Source: Manihot esculenta (Eukaryota > Streptophyta > Magnoliopsida > Malpighiales > Euphorbiaceae). Taken from it: a DNA stretch of 64,000 nt. Below are positions 1-11,600 of the stretch, piece after piece. Each line of letters starts with the position of its first letter. Position 1 is the stretch's first letter. The translations under genes were made by a program, and so were the position numbers. The DNA lies in contig NC_035161.2 of NCBI RefSeq assembly GCF_001659605.2, positions 31,295,691 to 31,359,690 on the forward strand, in the 5' to 3' direction. The notes under the pieces are model-generated. The model worked only from the letters and a program-made list of their open reading frames with translations, was not told the origin of the DNA and did not search any database.

Positions 1-1113
1 CGGCACTATTTACATGTGGTCAGTTCATTGGAGTTCTGGATGGATTGAATCTAAAGGTTCATAGGAAAGTTAGAGTCAGTCAAAATAATAGCTAAAAACG
101 GAAAAATTATAATCTAATTAACTCGACTAATCTTAAACCAATCTAGTGAGCATCAGCCATATGAATCATTTTCCTTCTTTCCACTCTGTTTTATAGGATT
201 GCTAAATCCTTAGATAAAAAACACCACAACATCCTAGTCTACCTTTCATCTTCATCCTTGTGACTTCAATATGCTATAAATACCACATAAGTGCATGTAT
301 TGGTCTATCATCTATGATAGACATGCTCAAAAAATTTCCTTCAACCTTCTCTAGACTTATCTTCAATGGTTGCATATCGCACTGTACTAGAAATGTGCGC
401 ATTCCTCATTCAGTCCTCGTACTTCCATACATCCCTCTTAGCATCCCCGTATCTTCTGCACTTGTTTTGTATACATGTCATTTCTTCACTTCCCATAACT
501 TACTGCCACACATAATACCTACTCAATTACAATCTTAAAGAGTTCCCCACTCAATGTATATGGGATTTTATGATAACAAAGACCCACATCAAAATGTCTC
601 CATTTCATCCAACCTTCTTTAATCCTATAGTTGACATCTTCCTCACTCACACTATTACATTTGTATAATAGAATATAAATACAAAAAAAAGTAAAATTTG
701 CATAAAGTCAGATTAATGTCACTTGCTTCACTGGTAAAGTTGCAACGCAACCCTTGGACTCAAGGATACTGCTCTAACAAAGCAATAATCGGGTTTAATA
801 ATCTTTCATAAGCTCGAAAAACCTCACCACTACTACTCCCCAATCAAAGATCTATCATCTATATCATTAAATAAAAAGCTCTTTCAACCAGCTACTCTCA
901 TCCACCCACCACTGATTTTTACCACAAGAAATTTCTTGAAAATTCAATGACATATATCAGGTATCCATATTATTTAAGTAGTCCCGTATTCATCTAGTGC
1001 ATTATCATTATCTCCTCACAAGGTATATGGAAGTCGCCAGCAACTAATTTAAGCTTTTAGATCGCATCCATAAACATGGTCTCGTAACCAATAAATCCAT
1101 TTTAATTTGTTAC
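1..1113. other. Gene-free AT-rich segment at left edge
   Basis: I see no supported gene. Open frames here are short and carry no recognisable motif. If the DEG7 copy 1 gene is complete, this stretch would belong to its seventh intron. No exon resembling DEG7 exon 8, as seen in the neighbouring copy, was found on the minus strand. Confidence 0.5.
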
Positions 1114-2538
1114 TGATCAGTCCAAATTTAAACCATTTTATCATGATGTATTGATGTTAATTTACACTTTTTCTGTCTAATTTTGTGGTTTTGATCTTAT
1201 TTTGCAGAAAATGGTGTAAAGAGATAATTTGGTGAAATTGCCCTTAAAACTGCCTAAAAAGAGATAAAGGAGAGTAAGCTTGTTGCCTAAGTCAAGTTGC
1301 AGCTGAAGTGAAGATAAATAAGGAAAGTGGTAAATAAGGAAAGTACATTCAGCAGAGTAATTTGGAATTCAAATTTCAAATTTCAAATCTTTAAGAAATA
1401 TTTCCCTTATTCAAGAAGCCAAATCTCAAGAAGATGTGCATTCAAAATTCAAAATTCAAAATTCAGCTTGTTTAGGAAGCCAAATCTCAAGAAGACATAC
1501 TTGCCCCCTAAGTAATCAAGACATACTTGCCCCCCAAGTAATCAAAATTCAAAATTCAAAAGAAGGCTCTACCTCATCAAGGAGATCTAGGGCAACACTT
1601 TCAACTATAAAAAGACACATAAGGAGCCTCCCCATGCTTTTTCTACACTCCCTTGGACACACATTCGGGATTGCAAGTGGCACCATCTCTTCTTCTTCCT
1701 TTCTTTATTTTTGGGTTTTGTTTCAGCCATGAGTGGCTGAATCCTTTTTTTTCTAGTTGAAGATTGGTTGAAACTTTCGTTGTTTTATGGATTGAGAGAT
1801 TTGAACATACATTGTTTATCTTTTGTTTTTCAATATTTATGCAATTTCATGCTTAATTCCATTGTTGCTTTGTGGTTTAGATCAATAGGGCCAATTGATT
1901 CTTGGTTGCAAGGTAATAATTTGTTAGTTTGGATAGTTTTAAGTCCGTAATTGCTTGAATTATTCAAACACAAGTAACTCTTGGTGTAAAAACTAAGGAA
2001 ATTGCATGATCTAGCAATATCACCATGCGTTTGGGTAGCTAGAATTAGGTCTCTCTATTTCTTTATGCAATTGACAGTTGTTAGATGCCAAAGGCCCAAG
2101 GACGTTCCTTGGCAACTTGTTGATTAGTAATTAATTAGAGGACGTTCCCTAATTGATTTATGCTTAAGGAGGGATATGGTGGTAAGAAGCGTCTTCCATC
2201 TCCATAACTAATTTATTGAATCAAACAAAAGAACCTAAGTTTTAATGATTAATTCCAATAACTGAAGTGGATCCAATTCTTCAACTAGAGCTTTTCTCAT
2301 AATTGAATTTCTTTACTTTAATTATTTGCTTTACTTTATTGCTTTCAATATTAGTTTAATTCATCAATCTCAAAACTTCCCTTTTATTTTACTTTCAGTT
2401 TGTTTACTTGGTCTTAATAAGGAAAATAGGTAAGTATCAATTCCCTGTGGATTCGATCATTTTGCCACTATCTACCGTTGTAAAATTGTTGATAACCAAA
2501 AAGGTTATTTTTTACCGGCTTCGACAACCGCACAGTCA
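1114..2538 (+). mobile_element. Probable solo LTR of a retrotransposon
   Basis: The segment has an LTR-like build. Its first part reads like the start of plant gypsy LTRs, with a TGATGTTAATTTACAC block near 1150. Its last 120 bases carry the phrase TCCCTGTGGATTCGATC and end in a CGACAACCGCACA-type terminus, both typical of large plant LTRs. No primer-binding site, gag or pol follows, so it looks solo. The proposed edges (TGATCAG at 1114, GTCA at 2538) are flanked by GTTAC and ATTAC, an imperfect 5-bp duplication. The edges are therefore uncertain by tens of bases; the right edge could also be CACA at 2534. Confidence 0.5.
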
Positions 2539-2550
2539 ATTACTTTTCAG

Positions 2551-2606
2551 TCATTGGTGCTGATGAGCTGGGGCCTCTTTTTGCTGCTGTCAAGCATGTA
2601 AAGTAA
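2551..2606 (+). other. Exon-like scrap ending in a stop codon
   Basis: Directly right of the solo LTR, a TTTTCAG acceptor-like site is followed by 17 plus-strand codons (IGADELGPLFAAVKHVK) and TAA. The composition is unusually protein-like for this AT-rich area. I do not recognise the family. It could be the last exon of a plus-strand gene lying to the left, a captured fragment, or chance. No upstream exon can be shown. Confidence 0.2.
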
Positions 2607-3455
2607 AATACAGTATTATCTTTCAGGTAACAGATTTTAACCTGAGTGATAAGATATTCATTGATAAACCCCCACTGACTTGAAGCTCACAGTCAGCAGA
2701 ATATGTTTAAGTGCTTATTTAATTTAGTGATTTCAGTCCATTTATGTAAATAAAAAGGTTGCTGCTAATTTATATAGGCATGATTTTTATTTTCAAGATT
2801 TAAAAATCAATTGCTTAAGAGATATTTCATTGTTAAAGAAAAAGTTTCTTTAGTTGTTTATCAAATTAATTTATTAATGCATTTAGATTGACTTTTAGTT
2901 TTTAGTCTTGCATTAATTTCTGAAAATTCTTTGAATAGTTCATGGTATTGGCAGGCATATGGTCTGCATCCATGATACCATTTCCAGTTCCAAGTCCGTT
3001 ATTTAAAACCCTAGTTAAGCATGTTTTGAATTATAAAGAAGACCCATTCACCTTATCAGAAACCAGGAGTTATGTACTAACATGGTTACACAATACACAA
3101 ACAAGTTGAAAAGGTGCTAATAAGAATAAAGTACATGCTTGTGAATAGCACAAATAGAATGTATTAATTGGCAAAATATTAGTCAAAATCAAATGCCTAA
3201 CAACAGAAAGTTCATAGTCCTACCACTGCCAGACAAATTTTCAATTAAGGAGGTAAAACGTGTGAATATATTTCAGCAATTTGGAAGTAGCAGTTATTGT
3301 ATCATTCACTATGACATAAAATTAGGAATAACAGAAATCAAGCCCAACATCCAGCAAAATTTTCAACCTTTAAGCTTTTGTTTAACAAAATGAACATAAC
3401 ATGTTCAAAATATCTAATTGACTAGAATTCTCAAAGGATAACATTAACAACAAAC

Positions 3456-5583
3456 CTGGAGCGTACCACGAGGTATATGCACAGCCTCCCATGTATTTGT
3501 ATAAGAGTCTCTTCCCTTCTGGAGAAATCTTAGAGCTCTAACAACCTGCAAATTAAATTACACTGATTCAAAAATGTCTCGACTGTTCAGCTGAAATTGA
3601 AAGTTTGACAAGAAAGTAAAATCCAATCAGGCTTGGAGAAAAGGCATTAATGTACCCATCTGCATTTTAAAAAAAAGTTACTTTTTTGCATATTCCATGG
3701 CCAATTTCACTTTTTGTTCTTTATATACACTGGTTTTAACTTCTCTTATCAGTTGTTACCTTTATTGGCTTGTGCATCAGATGGTGTGTTTAGTTTCTCT
3801 ATGATACTTAAATCCCCATTATTTTAAATAAAATTAAAGAGTTGTCTCTGAATCTAACACAATCAAAAAGAAGACAAAAGGGAAATCAACTTGGAACTCA
3901 GAGAAGTGAAAGACTCATTGGCCAAGGATTGTTAGAGTTGGCCGTTCATTATCTGTGCCATAAATCAAAACTAGTTATAGTTTCAGCCACCTATACATGG
4001 CTGAGAGCACACCTCAGAAGATTCATGACAACTAATCAAATGATACAGCTCAATCTATTCATGCCACCTATGTTACTTGGACTCGGATACAGGTGTCAAA
4101 ATGGATGCATATCCCTATGTCTGATTTATCAACTTTCTGAATAGAAAATATGGAGAAATGGATCTAAATTTAGACACGGTGCTTGGATTCTTTATATAAT
4201 ATAAAATAAACTAGAATAAAAAATATAAAGCTATATAGTAATAGTTATAGTCTAAATAGATTATCAAATACACCAAATACATCATCCAAAATACAACCAA
4301 ATAACTATTTTTATCTAACTACACAAGCTTCATCTTAAGAGAAAAGAATGCCCTATTTACTATGCATGGAATATGTCACACAAGTGGTGCACAATGTGTC
4401 GAACACATAATCCATGCCGTATCCCATGAAGAGTCACGTCGACACATGTACGGCAGGGCAAAATAAAGAGTCATTAGAGCATGCCACACAATCCCTTATA
4501 ATTTCTCACGTTTCTAGAGGGGTAGTGCTTTCGTGTGCATTCTTTGTGCATTTCCTATGTATATAAGGCTGCACCCTTATTCTATCAAATTTTTTTGTTA
4601 ACACTCCCAAGTTTCAATCTAAAGGCTCAAACTAAGCAGAAGATATATACATCATATTAAAGCCACATCACATTTTAGTAGCTAAGAAAGTGAAATTCCA
4701 GCCAATATCTCCTTCACATGAAAGATCAATTTAAATGAAATCAAATGAAATTACAAATGAGATAATGTATTTACACAAAAAGGAGACATATACCTAATAT
4801 GAGAATTTCACAAATCAGACTTCCATGCCACGTTAAAGCAAACAACCCAGATATATAGATGAAAATGCAATAATTATTAAGCCGTAACCCATAGCAAATT
4901 AATGTGAGAAAGATCCAAAAGATTTCCTTTCTTAACACTTTATGAGACAAAGGATACTATCAATTCAATCAATGAAAACAGCGCTTACAACATACCTAAG
5001 GCAGAAGTTTAAAGTCCAAGGCCAACAGGCCGTTGTTCCTTATCCTAAGATACACAAACAAGTATACTTGGGATATGCAGTAGAAGACTTAAAACAATTA
5101 CAGCCCACTTTAGTTAATCATCCAAGCATTCATATAGGATAAGCAAATAAAGATGACAAGAATAAAGACACTCACTTGTTCTAAAGGTAAGAAAAATGCA
5201 GAAGCACTAGAAGACTTGCTGCCAGCATTCAAGGCCACTGCCCTGCCTTGCCAATCAATCACTGGGGAACCACTTGAACCACCCTTAGTCCCAGATGCAG
5301 CCTAAAAGTAAATAAACAAGTTAAGTAAGAATGGACAAGTTGCAAGGTACCAGAAAAACAAGCCATTAATTAACAACCTTGGGCATGTGGTTAGTAGAAT
5401 GCAGTGTTCTAAACAAATTAAGGATGTGACACTATATTCAGAATCTGAAAATGGTCTACAGAACCACCACTCCACCCCGCCAGAAAAAAAAAAAAAAAGA
5501 AAAAAAAGTGCACAAGCATTATGTAACAAGGCAAATGGCAGATTTATGAACTCTTAACACTGCAAAGCATGCAAATATCCAAT

Positions 5584-5623
<40 letters not shown>

Positions 5624-8600
5624 TACCATTTTGACTAAAGCTACTCACTCATGAATAATATCCATAGCCTTATGCTGAATAAAAAAAATACTATAATTTA
5701 ATGTAGCTCACTTGCCACCACCCATGAGAAATCCATAGTTGAGGAACTCAAGTCCCATGGTTGCACGACACAAGAAAATGAAATAATAGGTGACACATGT
5801 ATTAAACTATTTGGAAATTCTCTATGTGATTGCTAGTATCCAGAATTGAGCTGCTTACTTGCATGTAGAATGTATTGAAATCATTATACCCATCCCTACA
5901 CCAAGAAGCATTGAAAGTTAACACAGTTATAACAAGATGGGCAAAATGTAGCCCATTAAAGAAAAAAACAGATGTTTTTTTTCCTATTGAAACTGAGCAG
6001 CACAATAAGATGGACACAATTAGCTAAAGAAGGCTCTACCATTAAATTGGGCATAATCATATCAGTTACAATATAAATTTGAAATAACTGATATGGTCAG
6101 AACAACTGTTTGGTATCCACTCCCATACTTCATACAAATCATCCTCTATATCATTTTTAAATAGAAGATATAAATTATATTTAGGAACAAATTATCAATG
6201 CATTATATTTACGTTAGGAAAAAGGGAATAAGCAATTCAAAGTAGAAAAAAGGGCCACAGTTGAGTATCATATGTGCAATAATCATTGATGGAAGCAATG
6301 ATGTTGCACCTAATTCATTTAACTTATTACTGCAAATATGTACCATTCTATGAGGGGACATTCAAAGACAACAAATTCAATGTTACATACTTTTTGTAGT
6401 GAGGTGCGTCTCTATCCAAACGAGCAAGAGTACCAGCCAAAATAGAAACCTGCAAGTTCATGCCAAATCAACAAGGGAATATTGACAGGGACACAAAGGA
6501 GGAACACAAAAGTTAAAACTGCAAGCTGGTTACAGTGATGAAATAGTGCCAAGGCCTAGAGAAAATGAGACACAAAGACTGAACACCAAGTAAGAAAGAC
6601 TCATTATCAATTGGGGGGCTTTTGACCAAAAGATGGTCTTTCAAAAACTTATATACCAAGGTAGAGAGTTGAAACTTATTTACTAAAATGTAGTGTTTTT
6701 TAATGCAATAAAATCACGTCTGGCTATTTTTCTATATGAAAAAAGATGTCAGACTGTATGCCACTCGGTCTGAATTAAATAAAAAATAAAAATCAGGGCT
6801 GTGGCGTCCAGCCCAATTTGAGGGAGATGTCCAGTGCTGCCTGTGCTGACGAGATATGTTCAAGTCTTTTATTTTTTTTAATTTTAAAATTTAAATCTAT
6901 ATATTAAAATAATTTTTTAAATAATTAAGATATTAAAATTTTTATATAATAATCTCCATCTTTTTACTCAAGTTGTCATTTTATTCTATTATATTTTATT
7001 GGACATATAATTTGAAAATTTATCAAATTAAATTTTTTTATTGAGTTATAAAATAAAAATATTAGAAAAATAAATTTAACTTATCTAATCTAATTACGAA
7101 TTTAATCACAAACTCCTAGAGTAGTATTTTACAAACAGCTCACTAAAAAAATGAGCCATTGTCTCTACTAAAAGGGTTGTATAAGTGGATGATTTTTTTA
7201 CAAATTAGTGTAGTACATATACAAAAAGGAGTTATTCATATAACTTTCTACTACCTATATTATTAGGATTTATGGTTATAATTTTTTACATATTGTTACA
7301 ATTTAAAATATTAAAAAAAAAATTCTTAATTATTTAACATAAAAATATTTATTATATTTTCATTTTATAACTTAATAAAAATAATTTAATTTATTAAACA
7401 TTATATTTAAATATATTTTAAAATATTAATGATACGTGTGCATATGCTGCAATGATTGCAATATAGTGGTGACATTTTTTTTACCAATAAATTAATATGC
7501 TTTTGACTCTAGATATGTATTAATTATAAATAAATCTTATAATTACATTAATTATTATTATATTTTATTAAGAATGTGATAAAGTTATTACTGAATTTAC
7601 AAAAAATATAAATTGTAACTATAAATTCTAATAAGATCTAATTCATCAAAATCTATTCTTTATATCTTTGTGTTTGTGTTGCACCAATTTGTAAAAAGTC
7701 ATCCACATGTATAGCTTTTTAATTAGAGAAGACAAAATAATAATGCAACAATTTTTTTAACTATTCATAGAAAACTATTCTAGAAGTTCATGACTAAATT
7801 CATAACTAGACAAGTAGATTTATTTATTTAATATTTTTATTTTATAGTTTAATAAAAAATTAACTTAATAAATTTAATATATTAAAAAATAATTAAATTA
7901 ATAAATTATTAATAGAATTTAATACCTGTGATAAATTTATAAAAATTTTAATATATTAATTATTAATTTTAAAATATTATAATATATATATTTAAAATAA
8001 AAAAAATTAACATGTCATGTTTTCTTTTCTTTTTTTAAGTCAAATTGGACGCAATTGAGTCACGTCCAGCATTGACAAATTATTTTCTTTTACTAAAAAA
8101 TAGCCAAACGCAATTTTGAGTTGCCTCTGGCTAAAAGCACCATCTTTTGGTATATAAGTTTTTTACACCCACCACCTTATGGTATACAAGTTAAGGTTTT
8201 GAAAGACCACCTTTTGAGCCCTCAACTGGAGATGTGAATTACAAAATCCTTCACTTGGAGATGTAACAAAGCACCCAAAATTAGAAAAACTTAATATTTC
8301 ATGCAACAAAATACCTTCTCACCACTATCATTACCAACAACCCTGATTTCAAGTCCAACACAGGCAGCCTCAGGGGCAAGAGGAATTTCCTCATAGTTCA
8401 GGAACTGTATTGCACCAGGATCATAACGGAAGAAGCCAAAATCATGAACCTGGAAAAGATGCAAGAAGTTAAAACCAAACAACCAGACCTTACACACATA
8501 TATGCATTAATGGAAGACCCAAATGTAAGCATGGGTGCAAATTTGTTCTACAACTGCCCTACTCATTCTACAAGGGATGTCCAACAAAAATGCATAGCTA

Positions 8601-11600
8601 TGACACTGTTACCAAACCACTGCAAGTCTATACCCAATTCAGTCATGGATCATGGACCCAAGTCAAAGCAGCCACATATTGAGCCTCTAAATTAGTCAAA
8701 TAATTCAGTTATTTTTTATATCTTTTAGTTAAATTGTTCCCTGTTTGTAGGAGGGTATTCCTCCACTTTCTATTTCATGTTGTTAGTTGAGGAGGGTGTT
8801 TCTCCATGTTGAAGTAGTGCTCCTTTGATGTAGGAAGCACTTTCTATTTCATGTTGTTAGTTGCGGAGAGTGTTCCTCCATGTTGAAGTAGTGCTCCTTT
8901 AATGTAGGAAGCAGTTATACTTCCTTTCTGTATTTAAGCAATAACATTAATGAAGAGTACAAGCTTCCAAAATCAATTAAATCTTGAGCGCTTTAAGTCT
9001 CAGAGGTTCCGGGCTCCCTCTTTTAGAGCTTGAATTGTTAATGACCAGAAGTCGTAAAAAGACTCTTAACCCAAACACTCAAACTCCTGCCATACCCTTA
9101 ACCCACCGACCCATAACTAGATCCACAACCCGGGACCATAACAGTTTGGTATCAGAGCCAGCAGTTATGGGGGACTCTGTTCAAGATCAACTTGCCAAGC
9201 TCTTTGAATTGTTGTTGGCTGAGCAACAAGCAAACAAAGACCGAAATGAAAAAGTTGAGCAATTGCACGCCAAATTGGATGCAATGTCTCAGGAATTGGA
9301 ATCGACTAAGAAAGGGTTGCAATCTAGCAGCACTGGCAGTCAAGCAAAATCAAGGAGAGATAAGGGAATTTCGGGTGCTTCGGTTTCCGAAAGTTCTAGA
9401 GGAAGTTCGATAGTACCGAAATTCACAAAGCTTGATTTTCCTCGTTATGATGGGCTGGAAGACCCTTTGGGGTGGCTTGCCCGATGCCAACACTTTTTTA
9501 GGCACCAACAAACACCCGAAGAGGAGAAGGTGAGTTTAGCTTCGTACCATTTGGAGGGAATTGCTCAGCTATGGTATATGCAGCTGCTGGATGACATTCC
9601 AGATCCCAATTGGGATGAGTTCACACATCAGTGTAATCTTCGTTTTGGACCTCCAATCCGCAGCAACAAATTAAGTGAATTGGCGAAGCTAAAGCAAACT
9701 GGTTCTGTTGCAGAATATCAGAACCGTTTCGAAGCCTTGGTGTCACGCACTGGCACCCTCACGCAGGATCAAAAGGTCCAGTTGTACCTCAGTGGATTGC
9801 AGGACTCCATTGCTGTTGAGGTCGAGCTGCATCATCCAAAAGATTTGGTGAATGCAATGAGCATCTCCCGGATGTATGAACGGAAACTTTTCCCAAGTTC
9901 TTCGGCTGTGAGAGACACTCGTTGCGCTGCCTTCACATCTGCACCTCGTACCAACAGATTGGTGAAGCGACTGAACCGTGAGGAGATGGAAGAAAGACGG
10001 AAAAAGGGACTGTGTTTTAACTATGATGAACAGTTTGTTCGCGGCCACCAATGTAAAAAGCTTTTCTGGATAGACTTGGAGACCAAAAAAATAGAGGACA
10101 CAAATTCTGATCCGGAGCTGGAACAACTAGAGTTTTCATTGAACGCCATCACTGGAATTCGAAATCCTCAATCCATGCGACTACAGGAATATTGGAAGGG
10201 GGGACAAGTCTTAATTCTAATTGATTCTGGCAGCACTCACAGTTTTGTGTCTGCAGCAAAAGTCGAGGAACTTGGTGCTGAAGTAAACGGGCAGTATGGC
10301 TTAAAAGTTAATGTCACCAATGGGGAGCAGCTTGACAGCCCAGTTAAGCTTCAGACTTTGGGACCCATTCTACGGGATTTTGCTGTCATGAGAATGTTTT
10401 TCTTTCAACAGGGAACCTTAATCGAATTGCAGGGCGTGACTTCAATTTCCTATAAAAAGCCGTCTGATCTCCACAGTGTGCTGCTTTCCCCAGATTCCGA
10501 AATTCAACTACAGAAATTGTTGGCAGAATTTGCCTCTTTATTCAGTGCACCAACCGGCTTACCTCATAGCAGAGCATATGACCACCGTATTCCTTTGGAA
10601 CCAGGAGCAAAACCGGTGGTTGTTCGACTATACCGCTGTCCACAAGGACAGAAGGATGAAATCGAAAAGCAGTGTGCGGCCATGTTGCAACAAGGCATAA
10701 TCCGCCCAAGCCGATCACCATTCTCTTCTCCGGTGATCGTAGTACCAAAGGCAGACGGTTCTTGGCATTTATGTGTCCATTACAGAGAATTAAACGCCAA
10801 AACCACTAAAGACAAATTTCCAATTCCTGTGATAAATGAGTTATTAGAAGAACTAGGTGGTGCTAGATACTTCACAAAATTGGATCTACTTTCTGGTTAT
10901 TTTCAAGTGGGTATGCATCCTTCTGATGTCGAGAAAACAACTTTTCGGACGCATTACGACCACTTTGAATTCCTGTCTTGGGCCATTCTAGACCACCCTA
11001 TTAAAGGAGGAAGTCATGAGGTTCTCATCCACTAGAGTCATTCTTCTCCTGCCGATGCTTCATGGGAGAAGGTGCAGGCATTCTCCGCCAAATATCCAGA
11101 TTTTCAGCTTGAGGACAAGCTTCCTTTGGGGGCGGGAAGTAATGTTACCAAACCACTGCAAGTCTATACCCAATTCAGTCATGGATCATGGACCCAAGTC
11201 AAAGTAGCCACATATTGAGCCTCTAAATTAGTCAAATAATTCAATTATTTTTTATATCTTTTAGTTAAATTGTTCCCTGTTTGTAGGAGGGTATTCCTCC
11301 ACTTTCTATTTCATGTTGTTAGTTGAGGAGGGTGTTTCTCCATGTTGAAGTAGTGCTCCTTTGATGTAGGAAGCACTTTCTATTTCATGTTGTTAGTTGA
11401 GGAGAGTGTTCCTCCATGTTGAAGTAGTGCTCCTTTAATGTAGGAAGCAGTTATACTTCCTTTCTGTATTTAAGCAATAACATTAATGAAGAGTACAAGC
11501 TTCCAAAATCAATTAAGTCTTGAGCGCTTTAAGTCTCAGAGGTTCCAGGCCCCCTCTTTTAGAGCTTGAATTGTTAATGACCAGAAGTCGTAAAAAGACT

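Noticed and set aside
8984..9165. N-terminal 60 codons of the long open frame overlapping the gypsy 5' LTR as part of gag
   Set aside because: They lie inside the LTR and across the primer-binding site; the natural gag start is the Met at 9166, after the primer-binding site.
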